Assembly: GCA_017303505.1 (NCBI GenBank)
Contig: JAFLCP010000005.1
Span: 1-64,000, forward strand
Source: Planctomycetota bacterium
GTDB taxonomy: Bacteria; Planctomycetota; Planctomycetia; Pirellulales; Pirellulaceae
Reading direction: 5' to 3'
DNA: 64,000 nucleotides
Made by a program: the position numbers and the translations under genes. The notes beneath the pieces were generated by a model. That model had not been told where the DNA came from. It did not search any database and was given only the letters and a program-made list of their open reading frames with translations. How positions within the stretch are numbered: the stretch's first letter is position 1; each line of letters begins with the position of its first letter. Below are positions 7,200 to 14,910 of this stretch, one piece after another.

Positions 7200-8552
7200 A
7201 TGTCGCAACGTAATTTCCAGAATCTCAGCTCCATGGCATTGCGGTGCAACGTCCTGTGGCGAGTCAACGTCTCTGGGGATCGTATGTCCACGAAGTCCAG
7301 CGCCGAAGCGCATCGGTTCGATACCGAGGCGACTACGTTTTACATTCCCGCCGAACCCGGGACAGATAGGATGCCACTCTACCGCATGTTTAATGGGCGG
7401 GACCACATGGACTCAATTAACGTTAACGAATCTCCTCACTATCAATGCGAATTAACGCTGGGCTATCCTTGGCGCGAGCATGCCGGCCCTAGGGGAACGA
7501 ATGTTGGTCATCTGAAACGACTCTACAACGAAGCAACTTACGATCACGCGCTTGTCAGCCGCGTAAACGAACCCTTGCGTGGATATCGCGCTGATTTCGA
7601 TATGCCAGTGCTTGGATATCCTCGATTGGGGGGTGCAAAACTGCTTCCGATTTCCAATGGTGAAATCGAAATCAAATCTAACGAAATGGCAGGTGGCCAG
7701 GTTTGGGAATGGCACTGGAATGGGCGTCAGTTTCTCGAGACGGCGGATTTTGGCCGCGGAATCCAGTCTTCTCTTTCTATCCCTATGCCCAGTTTAGCTG
7801 ATCCCGCCGTCAGCGACCCGAGCTTGCCAACAGAGGGCGGCGGCTTTTCGCGTCAATCTGTCGAGCCTCTGCATTTGCAGGGTTCACCAGTTGTCAATCT
7901 GCACAACGAAGGTTTTCGTCAGGTATCGCGAGCGGTGCCACTCGAATGGCAGAATCACCTATTTGGCTGCGAGACGGATCAAATCATAGCGTATCCCGAG
8001 TTTGTCATTGGCAAGAACTTGATATTCAATGATGAGCGTACTGTGCATCTCTCGACTGAGCATCGAAAACGGATAGTTACCTACGAGACTGTATTTTACT
8101 CACCTTTCGAAATGGACGATGTCGCGATTGAAATTCCGACTGCATACTTGAAACCTGACTTCAATTCGTTTTGGCGCTACGATGCAGAGAACGCAACGCT
8201 TACACGAATGCCATCACATTCCGAATACAGGGGTGCTGGCGGCGTAATCCTAGCCACACAGGAACCGCATGACTACGCGATGGGCGTATACGGAAGCCCT
8301 CCTTCGATGGGCGGTTCAGTGACTTACTTCAATTTGCTCGATTTCACCAATCATGGCTTGCCGACCGTCAAGTGGCGCGCAGCTTACTCGTTGGCGGACG
8401 GGGAACCCGGGACGTTCGGTTCGGGCGAACACGTCTTCTGCACTCAGATTGTAACCGGCACATTGGTAGAATGTGGCCAACATCATGGGAGAGTTGTTTC
8501 GCTTCGGTGTGCGTTAAGGCGAAATTGTATTGCATTTGAGATAAGGGCATAA
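7200..8552 (+). CDS. large uncharacterised beta-rich protein, 450 aa
   Basis: The longest cassette protein in the window, about three times the array average. It is Gly/Pro/aromatic-rich and predicted mostly beta, with strings such as GQVWEWHWNGRQFLETADFG and AYLKPDFNSFWRYD. No signal peptide, membrane helix or known catalytic motif is visible. Possible internal starts are the ATGs at 7233 and 7284. Its R'' GCATAAC overlaps the stop. Function unknown. Confidence 0.78.
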   Translation: MSQRNFQNLSSMALRCNVLWRVNVSGDRMSTKSSAEAHRFDTEATTFYIPAEPGTDRMPLYRMFNGRDHMDSINVNESPHYQCELTLGYPWREHAGPRGTNVGHLKRLYNEATYDHALVSRVNEPLRGYRADFDMPVLGYPRLGGAKLLPISNGEIEIKSNEMAGGQVWEWHWNGRQFLETADFGRGIQSSLSIPMPSLADPAVSDPSLPTEGGGFSRQSVEPLHLQGSPVVNLHNEGFRQVSRAVPLEWQNHLFGCETDQIIAYPEFVIGKNLIFNDERTVHLSTEHRKRIVTYETVFYSPFEMDDVAIEIPTAYLKPDFNSFWRYDAENATLTRMPSHSEYRGAGGVILATQEPHDYAMGVYGSPPSMGGSVTYFNLLDFTNHGLPTVKWRAAYSLADGEPGTFGSGEHVFCTQIVTGTLVECGQHHGRVVSLRCALRRNCIAFEIRA

Positions 8553-8637
8553 CAAGAAAATGCACCCGAGTCGCGAAGCCGGGCGTTTTGACAATGGACA
8601 ATTTCTCGTCGCGACCGGGTGATTTTGGTCGTTATGC
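8547..8637 (+). other. attC 12
   Basis: R'' GCATAAC pairs with GTTATGC at 7177; R' GTTATGC. CACCCGAGTCGCGAAG type, like site 63. Confidence 0.92.
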
Positions 8638-8682
8638 GGCAAGGTCATACCTCTCTATTCTTCGTAGCAAAAAGACACATCA

Positions 8683-9093
8683 ATGGGCGTGTGCTTGGGG
8701 TTGATGTTCGATACTGAAGTTCCGAATACTGGTGCGTTTGAAGAATGCATCGCTGATGGAAAAGACTTCGTGTATGAAATGGACTGGCTCGATTCGGTAT
8801 GTGATCGCCTCGACATTCTCCCATTCTCGCGATTTTGCCCCGACGATGATGAACTTGAGGCCGCCTATGAGGCGACACCGAAAGGCAAGAAGTTCGAAGG
8901 AATCTGGTTTGAGCCCGCAGATGGCTTGAAAACCGTCAATCGTCTAATGAAAGCGTTGAATTTAGAAATTAAGGACACTACCGGGCAACGCAAGAAGAAA
9001 CTCGAGTTTTGGATTGCAACATTGGCGGCGCTAGAAACCGACCTGAAGAAGGCGAGAAGGAAAATGGCACGGTTCGCGTTCTTCTACTACTAA
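8683..9093 (+). CDS. hypothetical protein, 136 aa
   Basis: Starts MGVCLGLMFDTEVPNTG. It contains an aspartate-rich central region (WLDSVCDRLDILPFSRFCPD) and a C-terminal helical, lysine-rich region. I think I have seen similar small proteins in planctomycetes and enterobacteria, but cannot name a family. Soluble; single-gene cassette. Confidence 0.75.
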   Translation: MGVCLGLMFDTEVPNTGAFEECIADGKDFVYEMDWLDSVCDRLDILPFSRFCPDDDELEAAYEATPKGKKFEGIWFEPADGLKTVNRLMKALNLEIKDTTGQRKKKLEFWIATLAALETDLKKARRKMARFAFFYY

Positions 9094-9107
9094 TGAAGAG
9101 CGCAGTC

Positions 9108-9195
9108 GCATAACCATCGGGTGGACCGAAGCGGCGTTCACGTCCAGCGGGATGGTTGATCGTCCTGTCGCCGCTCGGTCACCTTGTCGTTACCC
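9108..9195 (+). other. attC 13
   Basis: R'' GCATAAC pairs with GTTATGC at 8631; R' GTTACCC. Confidence 0.9.
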
Positions 9196-9212
9196 ATTCA
9201 ATTCAGAAACCG

Positions 9213-9791
9213 ATGGCTGCCCCGAAGAAAATTCGAATCGACGCCGGACGCATCACCCTTGACGACATGCGAGCTCATCCGTCGTGGGAGTTCTGCCTTG
9301 ACGAAGAAGGCGACGACGATCAGTCAGAATGCACAATAAGACCATATAAACCCTCGACGTCTACCCTTCGACTTGGCGACTACTGTTTGGTAGTTTGTGA
9401 TTTCGTCACACGCGACAACAAGTCATTCCTTGGATGGATATCGCTCGGAGAAACTACCCCGACGTCACCTTGGGACTTCTCACCTGAATTGTTAATTGAC
9501 GGTGTTGATGCGGCCGTTGCGTCACATCCAGATGTGAATGGTGTACCGAGCGTCGTAATAACCACCGAGGCGACAACACGCGTGGGTTTCTGTCTCCCAC
9601 AATCACGAGGTCACAGAACTGAAGCACTTCGCTCGAAAATAGACTTTGCGTATCATTTTTTAGACACAACCCCCGAGGCATTGTTTCCGATTCTCGTAAA
9701 TCCACATCAAGCTATCAAGAAATGGCCCGGTGAGTTTAGAATCGACGGCTTTTATCGGCCTACTGATGAAGGCTTGCCTCCAATAAGATGA
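9213..9791 (+). CDS. hypothetical protein, 192 aa
   Basis: ATG 9213 is chosen because the longer frame starts within attC 13. Acidic (DEEGDDDQSE near residue 30), beta-rich, no membrane segments. No family recognised. The cassette ends match over 12 bases (TGAATGGGTAAC against GTTACCCATTCA), the clearest example of end complementarity in the array. The IS110-family element sits directly downstream in its attC. Confidence 0.75.
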   Translation: MAAPKKIRIDAGRITLDDMRAHPSWEFCLDEEGDDDQSECTIRPYKPSTSTLRLGDYCLVVCDFVTRDNKSFLGWISLGETTPTSPWDFSPELLIDGVDAAVASHPDVNGVPSVVITTEATTRVGFCLPQSRGHRTEALRSKIDFAYHFLDTTPEALFPILVNPHQAIKKWPGEFRIDGFYRPTDEGLPPIR

Positions 9792-9793
9792 AT

Positions 9794-9877
9794 GGGTAAC
9801 CAAGCGTTGAACGCGAGCGGGCGATTACGCCGGTCCTGAAACCATAGTCCAACGCGCCCGCCGCGTTAACGCAGTCG
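9794..9877 (+). other. attC 14, interrupted at its crossover point by the IS element
   Basis: R'' GGGTAAC (9794-9800); arms AGCGTTGAACGC and CGTTAAC intact. The site runs to the G of R' at 9877 and resumes with TTCTCT at 12045 beyond the IS. Confidence 0.85.
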
Positions 9878-9883
9878 ACTATG

Positions 9884-9893
9884 AAGTCCTGGG
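9884..9893. repeat. left subterminal inverted repeat of the IS
   Basis: AAGTCCTGGG; exact complement of CCCAGGACTT at 12024-12033. Confidence 0.85.
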
Positions 9894-10563
9894 ATGTGTA
9901 AGTGGCAGTCACCACTGTTTTTGTTTTTCTTGTGTTTACATCGTTTGATTCACCGTGAGGTGCCTGTAGCTGTAAGCATCGAGTAGGTAAATGGGTTTTC
10001 TGTTACTTCGAGTTGTGGCAAGGATGTTTGATTAGACGACTATTCGAGGTATGAACGCATTTCACTCTAATTGAACCTGTTCTTATCAGGCTACGTTCCC
10101 TCAGTTATCCATGCACGGTTCAAAGCATCTTGGTTCGCACTTGGCTTCCTCGATGATTTTCCGTGTTGGCTCTAGTTCGCTTTAGGCTTCAGTGAGCAGC
10201 GAACTAGTTTCCGAGCGGCTGGCACATTCTTTAGGGCGACGTGTCGAACACTGCAGCGATTCTTGTGCTAATCGGTCCATAAAGTGTTCGTGTCATGGGT
10301 TGTCGGTGCGCAGGTCCGTTGGGTAGTTCTCGTCCTTGTCATTCTTCGTTGTATAAGTTAGTCCAGTCCTTCTGCTTGCTTAATGGTTAGGGATCTTCTC
10401 AAAACGCTTTAGGTAATTCAGTTCGTAAGGGTGCTATTTGTAAAAGGTGTTGAGGTCCGATTCGTTCTTCGATGTTGGTGCATCGGCTAGGCATACTGGT
10501 TGTCCTCTTCACCCAAGTTTAGGCACGGCGAGCAAGTCCGATTCGTTCGTCGATGTCCTAGCA
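9894..10563 (-). ncRNA. candidate bridge-RNA region, IS non-coding end
   Basis: About 670 bp downstream of the transposase stop without a convincing ORF. It contains a 20-bp near-direct repeat, GTCCGATTCGTTC-TCGATG, at about 10455 and 10536, and a perfect 13-bp inverted repeat, CACGGCGAGCAAG (10524-10536) with its complement at 10586-10598, which spans the transposase stop. In the IS1111 group the guide (bridge) RNA is encoded in the non-coding end downstream of the transposase, so this is the expected place. Exact RNA ends cannot be set by eye. Confidence 0.4.
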
Positions 10564-11910
10564 TCAGACAGCCGCTGCTGGCTCTCTTGCTCGCCGTGGT
10601 TTTCGGGGGGTTACGGACTTGTTCCGCATCGAATCTTTCGATTCAAGATGATTCTCGATTTGGGGCTTGTCAGGTCTTTCCTTTGAAGTGCTCTTTTTAG
10701 TTACTTTTTTGGCTACGGCAGTGGCCTTGCTCGACTCTGTGGAAGGATGAGCTTGTTTAGCTTCCCTTGCTTCCTTACGCAGTCTTTTTTTGCGTTGATC
10801 ACTGTTCTCCTTAGGCTTCATCGCATCCAAGACGTCTTGGATCGAGTTTGTTGTTTTGCTGAACGATTTTGTCACCTTGAGCATGTGTGATGGTTTCCAA
10901 TCAGTTTGATCCCGCAGCATGGCCCAAGCTAGAACGGCGAGTTTACGCGCTAAGGCGATAGCGGCTTTCTTCTTACGTGTTTTTTGTTTGCCACAGATAC
11001 GTTCATAAACAGCTTTGGCCCAAGGGTTGTAACGTAAAGACGCCCAAGCACACTCGACGAGGATCGTACGGGCCAATGGGTTGCCACGTTTGGTAATACG
11101 TCCATTGCGATCGGTTTCGCCTGATTGGAATTGACGGGGAACAAGACCGAAATAAGCGGAGACTTGTCTTCCATTTTTGAATCGATGTGGATCATCCAGG
11201 CAGGCGACGAGGATTTCAGCGGTTCGAGGTCCAACACCCGGAATCGTCTGAATCCGTTGGATACGTGAATCCTGTTTACCGGTGGCTTCGAGTTTTTTGA
11301 CAACCAAGTTAAGTTGTTCGCTTAAAGCATCGAGCTGTGTCAATTCGAGATCGAGTTCCCCTTTCCAAAGTTCGTGCGGCTCGCAATCGGCCAGAGATTT
11401 GCGGAAGGAGTTGATGCGTGCTCTTCCTGTGCACCAGGCTTTTTCTCCGGTGTCGATAGCAATTCCATGATTGACGAACCAAGCGCGAATGGTGCATTTC
11501 ATTTTATTGATGCGTTGATCGAGCGTCTTGCGATACTTGACAAGCGATCGAAACTCGCGGTGGGATTCGGAGGGCATGTGCACCGGTTTGAGTTCATCCA
11601 TTGAAGCCATACGAGCCAGCTTAAGCGCGTCGTCTTTGTCGGTTTTTCGTTTCACGTTGGACCATTTCCAGGCATCTTCATTGGTGGAACAAACGATCGT
11701 TTTATGCCCAGCGTTTTGAGCGAGATCGCAGATCCAGCCCGACGGTCCACAAGCTTCCATGACGACGAGATCAATTTTGTGTTTTTTGAAGAGGGTAGCG
11801 AGGAATTGTCGATCGGTGGCGGCGTTAAGGAAGGAGTGCTTTCGGGTTTTGGAGTCAAAGAAGCAGCACATGGTATTGAATTTTCCGAGATCGAGAGCGA
11901 GAATTTTCAT
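10564..11910 (-). CDS. IS110-family transposase (DEDD RuvC-like), 448 aa
   Basis: Start at 11910 (MKILALDLGKF). The longer frame to 12264 would cross the IS end and the next cassette gene. An N-terminal RuvC-like DEDD domain shows D7 (LALDLG), E52 (VVMEACGPSG) and D91/D94 (KTDKDDA). A C-terminal Transposase_20 domain carries the helix-hairpin-helix IPGVGPRTAE and the PRQFQSG serine expected for the Tnp-domain nucleophile. The last 100 residues are an unusual Lys/Arg-rich tail; typical IS110 enzymes are about 330-400 aa. The gene appears intact. Bridge RNA would guide target choice. Confidence 0.93.
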   Translation of the reverse strand: MKILALDLGKFNTMCCFFDSKTRKHSFLNAATDRQFLATLFKKHKIDLVVMEACGPSGWICDLAQNAGHKTIVCSTNEDAWKWSNVKRKTDKDDALKLARMASMDELKPVHMPSESHREFRSLVKYRKTLDQRINKMKCTIRAWFVNHGIAIDTGEKAWCTGRARINSFRKSLADCEPHELWKGELDLELTQLDALSEQLNLVVKKLEATGKQDSRIQRIQTIPGVGPRTAEILVACLDDPHRFKNGRQVSAYFGLVPRQFQSGETDRNGRITKRGNPLARTILVECAWASLRYNPWAKAVYERICGKQKTRKKKAAIALARKLAVLAWAMLRDQTDWKPSHMLKVTKSFSKTTNSIQDVLDAMKPKENSDQRKKRLRKEAREAKQAHPSTESSKATAVAKKVTKKSTSKERPDKPQIENHLESKDSMRNKSVTPRKPRRAREPAAAV

Positions 11911-12023
11911 AGACGTTGTTCCTTGGGTTTGGGGTTGGAATTTGTGACGCGTTGTGTTCCAAGCACAACGCACGATCACGGGTTCGAGTCGCCAGATTTT
12001 ATTCGAAAGACTCCCACCCCAAA

Positions 12024-12033
12024 CCCAGGACTT
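12024..12033. repeat. right subterminal inverted repeat of the IS
   Basis: CCCAGGACTT, complement of 9884-9893; 11 bp from the right boundary. Confidence 0.85.
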
Positions 12034-12095
12034 ACATGGATTCTTTCTCTGGTCCCGTATGTTCATAGCGTTCCGGGAGTTTAAATACACTCGCC

Positions 12096-12539
12096 ATGAT
12101 TGCCAAACATGAAGCCATTGAGATCGCTCGCCGATTTGCGGAGCAGAATTCATGGCCGTGGGATTCACGCGCCGCGACAGCAGTGCTGAATACAGATGCG
12201 TGGTGCGTCGCAACGCGCGTCGACGATTATTGGGTCGAGAACGTTTATGCTGATGTTGATGCAAACACAGGGAATGTCAGAACCGCTTCATTTCGCCCAG
12301 CTGTTTCGACTCCAATCTCACGGGAACGCGCGATGGAGATTGGTCGGGGTATCTGCGAACAAAATGGATGGGCATGGCGCGAGGTCGACATTGAGGAGGA
12401 CGAATTCGAGAGCGACGACGGCAAACGGCTAAACTGCTGGACGATTGGAACGAATCGTGACCGTCTGGGTGGAAACGCTACAATTTTTCTCGATGCAGAA
12501 ACTGGTGCAATTCTTCAGACTTTCTTCGCGTCACGATAA
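12096..12539 (+). CDS. PepSY-like two-repeat protein, 147 aa
   Basis: Two internal repeats are visible: residues 5-25 (HEAIEIARRFAEQNSWPW) and about 77-97 (ERAMEIGRGICEQNGWAW). They are followed by TNRDRLGGNATIFLDAETGA, matching the PepSY-type pattern (helix, strand, then DAETG-ILQ). No signal peptide, so it is unlike secreted peptidase propeptides. Its cassette start was separated from attC 14 by the IS. Confidence 0.75.
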   Translation: MIAKHEAIEIARRFAEQNSWPWDSRAATAVLNTDAWCVATRVDDYWVENVYADVDANTGNVRTASFRPAVSTPISRERAMEIGRGICEQNGWAWREVDIEEDEFESDDGKRLNCWTIGTNRDRLGGNATIFLDAETGAILQTFFASR

Positions 12540-12543
12540 AACC

Positions 12544-12633
12544 AGAGAACCAAGCGGTGAACCCAAGCCGCCGATAGCATGGTCCCTTACATCAATATCA
12601 ATCGCGGCGGCTGGGTTACGGCTGCCGTTCTGT
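12544..12633 (+). other. attC 15
   Basis: R'' AGAGAAC, extended CCAGAGAAC, pairs with TTCTCTGG at 12045 across the IS junction; R' GTTCTGT. Confidence 0.92.
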
Positions 12634-12655
12634 GCCCAAGCGAAATTGCTGAACC

Positions 12656-13150
12656 ATGCCAATTGGCTACGACTACCGATGTCCAAAATGTAACCATCAA
12701 TGGATTTTGTTCTCCAAACGATTCGCTATTGGTCCCAGTCAATGGGGCGAAACCAAATACACATGCTTTTCGTGCCAGACGTTTCTGTCCGTGGCCACGT
12801 CGTTGGACTCGAACTCTTGGGCAATGTGGTACCGTAACCACTACGATGATATGCACCAAAACTCAGTAACGGCTCAACTCGCGGGTACGATAAACGATAT
12901 CTTTTCAAAACAACGTGGGTTGACACCGATCACCTTGAATTTCTCTATGATTGGATGCCCAACATGTGGCGATTCGATGTCGACCGTCCCATTTGGGCAA
13001 CACTTGATGAAATGCCCGGAATGCAAACAATACACTGGGGAATTTGACGACGGCGACGGCATCAGCATCTACGCTTTTCCCGACGCCGAACACGGCACAG
13101 AACCAAGCGATGCCCCCAAGTCGCCGATCGGCCGCGAATTCGAATCATAG
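12656..13150 (+). CDS. zinc-ribbon protein with attC-encoded C-terminus, 164 aa
   Basis: An N-terminal zinc ribbon (YRCPKCNHQW ... YTCFSCQTF) and a second one near residue 105 (MIGCPTCGDSM ... LMKCPECKQY) make two C-x2-C pairs each. There is no stop before R'' (13097), so the last 18 residues (GTEPSDAPKSPIGREFES) are encoded by attC 16. The same tail type ends the proteins at 31640 and 43776. Function unknown. Confidence 0.8.
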   Translation: MPIGYDYRCPKCNHQWILFSKRFAIGPSQWGETKYTCFSCQTFLSVATSLDSNSWAMWYRNHYDDMHQNSVTAQLAGTINDIFSKQRGLTPITLNFSMIGCPTCGDSMSTVPFGQHLMKCPECKQYTGEFDDGDGISIYAFPDAEHGTEPSDAPKSPIGREFES

Positions 13151-13187
13151 TTTTTTGGCGGCGACTGGGTGATCGCCGACGTTCTGT
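13097..13187 (+). other. attC 16
   Basis: R'' ACAGAAC (9-base match to GTTCTGTGC at 12627), R' GTTCTGT. AAGTCGCCGATCGGCCGCGAAT type; its plus frame encodes a KSPIGREFES tail. Confidence 0.93.
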
Positions 13188-13193
13188 GCAAAC

Positions 13194-13454
13194 ATGAGCG
13201 AGTCGCTTAGTCGGTTCGTCGAACAACTTGAAGCTGTGCTCGACTCAAACCCAAGGGACGTGCTGCAATTTGCAATTGAATTGCGTGACTCGGGTGTTGC
13301 AAAAGATGAAATCACACTTGTATTCGATGCAGTTCGCTCTAGGCACTCAACCGATCAAGATAGTACCAAATGCGATGCAATTCTCGACACGATGGACCTA
13401 ATCACGGGCTGGTGTTCACCACAGAACGCTCTGTACCCAGAAGATAGCACATAA
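13194..13454 (+). CDS. small helical hypothetical protein, 86 aa
   Basis: ATG 13194, 7 bp after R'. All-helical, acidic pattern (SLSRFVEQLEAVLDSNPRDV ... GVAKDEITLVFDAVRSRHS). Size and helicity would suit an antitoxin or adaptor, but no family is recognised. Confidence 0.75.
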   Translation: MSESLSRFVEQLEAVLDSNPRDVLQFAIELRDSGVAKDEITLVFDAVRSRHSTDQDSTKCDAILDTMDLITGWCSPQNALYPEDST

Positions 13455-13539
13455 CAATGCGATGAATGCCAAGCCCTCGATGGAGCGTTTGAGCAATGGT
13501 TGCTCAACCACTCGGGCTGGGTTATCGCAACCGTTATGC
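13449..13539 (+). other. attC 17
   Basis: R'' ACATAAC (one mismatch to its cassette start GTTCTGT), R' GTTATGC. AGCCCTCGATGGAGCG type. Confidence 0.9.
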
Positions 13540-13555
13540 AGGAAGGCGACGCACT

Positions 13556-14044
13556 GTGAGATTCAACGAGATCTACAACGTTCACTGCGAGCTCATACTC
13601 GACCATGGACGCGTAATCTCACTGAGCACGTTACAGCAAAGTCGCACGTACGCGGGCTTGCAAGTTGGCGCACCGAATAAAGACTCAAACAATCACGCGA
13701 TTCAATGGCATCTCGAAGAAGCTCGGAAGTTACTAGGTTCAGTCGGCGAACCTTTCGTGATTCAGCCGGAACGACGTGAATACCACATCAAGCCAGGCGA
13801 CATGCAGGGCGTGCTGGATCGACAGAATGATCGTCCGCCTGAGATGCTGCATATTCCAGAATGGATCCCGGATATCTATTCAATCGGTGTGTTTCAATCT
13901 CTCTGCCCTGCCCGCGACAAAACGAAAGACTTCTCAATGCTTACAATTCTCTGGTATCAACCCGACTTTGGGCTGGACGCGAATGCCGCGAAGGCAATCT
14001 GTCTTGTAGACTGGGACTCGTTTGCAACGGATTTGGAGTGGTAG
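13556..14044 (+). CDS. duplicated-cassette protein, copy A, 162 aa
   Basis: GTG start at 13556 aligns with the ATG of copy B (33829). The proteins differ at only about 13 of 162 positions. Pattern: YNVHCELILDHGRVISL, then TYAGLQVGAPNK, PERREYHIKPGDMQ, IPEWIPDIYSIGVFQS and LTILWYQPDFG. Soluble; no family recognised. Near-identity of coding and flanking cassette DNA shows copying of a whole cassette within the array. Confidence 0.85.
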   Translation: MRFNEIYNVHCELILDHGRVISLSTLQQSRTYAGLQVGAPNKDSNNHAIQWHLEEARKLLGSVGEPFVIQPERREYHIKPGDMQGVLDRQNDRPPEMLHIPEWIPDIYSIGVFQSLCPARDKTKDFSMLTILWYQPDFGLDANAAKAICLVDWDSFATDLEW

Positions 14045-14061
14045 CTCAAACAAAGTCAACT

Positions 14062-14152
14062 GCATAACAAAGCGGTGAACCGAAGCCGCCGGTCACGCGG
14101 ATTCTGCAATCATACATTATTGGCGGCGGCTCGGTTACTGCCGTCGTTCTGT
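14062..14152 (+). other. attC 18
   Basis: R'' GCATAAC pairs with GTTATGC at 13533; R' GTTCTGT. Homologous to site 53, whose R'' has decayed. Confidence 0.92.
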
Positions 14153-14164
14153 CCTTGAGGCATC

Positions 14165-14848
14165 GTGTTTGACGCATTGACAAACGTCATCGGAAAAGTC
14201 GCTCGACATGGACGGTTTCTGTTCGTTCATATCATCGGCGACTTCACCTATGCCAATAAGATGCATGGAATACGAGACCTTCTCGTTGGGTTACCTTCAG
14301 ACTTCGAAGATGAACTATTTGGCTTAGAGTCGCTTTGGATTCGAGCTAGACTAATTGCAGTCTTTGGCGTCAATCAACCGACAGCGCATTGCATGCAAAC
14401 GATACTGAACTTTCAGATCGGTGCAATCGATTTGGAAGGTGATTCACCTGGTCTGAAGTTCATTCCTGTCCTGTTGTCCGACACGAGGAATGGCGTGATC
14501 GGTGACTATGGGTATGATGGTGAGCCTTCATTGATGTTTCCAAAAGGTTTGGACGAGAAAACGAGAAGCAATATTGTTGCTTCGGTTGTGGAATTGTTGA
14601 ATTCGCAACCTAGTACTCTCGGGGTCTTCCATGACTATTTGGCTTGTGATTACGATGGTTCTGTAGAAATCGTTGGTTGTGATGGACGAAAAGTACACCG
14701 TGAATTCTTGGGATACCTGTTTCCGCCTCATCCAGATGATTCATGCCACGACGAATTACTCGATGGATGGTGGCCTTTCGAACTCCCACGATTGAAATGC
14801 GGACAGAACAAAGCGGTGAACCGAAGCCGCCGATCACGCCGGTTTTGA
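14165..14848 (+). CDS. hypothetical protein reading into attC, 227 aa
   Basis: GTG start at 14165. Mixed alpha/beta soluble protein (FLFVHIIGDFTYANKMHG, VLLSDTRNGVIGDYGYDG). No stop precedes R'' (14803), so about 15 residues ending NRSRRSRRF come from attC 19 and give a strongly basic tail. No family recognised. Confidence 0.75.
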   Translation: MFDALTNVIGKVARHGRFLFVHIIGDFTYANKMHGIRDLLVGLPSDFEDELFGLESLWIRARLIAVFGVNQPTAHCMQTILNFQIGAIDLEGDSPGLKFIPVLLSDTRNGVIGDYGYDGEPSLMFPKGLDEKTRSNIVASVVELLNSQPSTLGVFHDYLACDYDGSVEIVGCDGRKVHREFLGYLFPPHPDDSCHDELLDGWWPFELPRLKCGQNKAVNRSRRSRRF

Positions 14849-14893
14849 AATCATAGTTTTTTCGCGGCGGCTCGGTTACCGCCCTCGTTCGTC
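14803..14893 (+). other. attC 19
   Basis: R'' ACAGAAC pairs with GTTCTGT at 14146; R' GTTCGTC. GAAGCCGCCGATCACGC type with GGCGGCTCGGTTACCGCC arm. Confidence 0.93.
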
Positions 14894-14910
14894 CTTCCAA
14901 CTAACCGGGC

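Larger units (their letters stand above)
9878..12044 (-). mobile_element. IS110-family (IS1111-type) element inserted at the attC crossover
   Basis: About 2167 bp between the G (9877) and TT (12045) of an attC R' box. The right boundary is fixed by TTCTCTGG at 12045, which pairs with the next R'' (CCAGAGAAC, 12542-12550). Ten-base subterminal inverted repeats AAGTCCTGGG (9884-9893) and CCCAGGACTT (12024-12033) lie 6 and 11 bp from the ends, as in the IS1111 group. One DEDD transposase is on the minus strand. IS1111-attC elements are known to target integron recombination sites; this looks like a planctomycete member. Confidence 0.88.

Noticed and set aside
12061-12076. CTATGAA match (9879-9885 and 12062-12068) as IS terminal repeats with the right end at 12069
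   Set aside because: The AAGTCCTGGG/CCCAGGACTT pair is longer, and TTCTCTGG at 12045 fits the R'' of the downstream cassette, placing the IS end at 12044.
11911-12264. N-terminal extension of the transposase frame to 12264
   Set aside because: It would run through the right IS end and the next cassette gene on the opposite strand. MKILALDLG at 11910 is the family's normal start.
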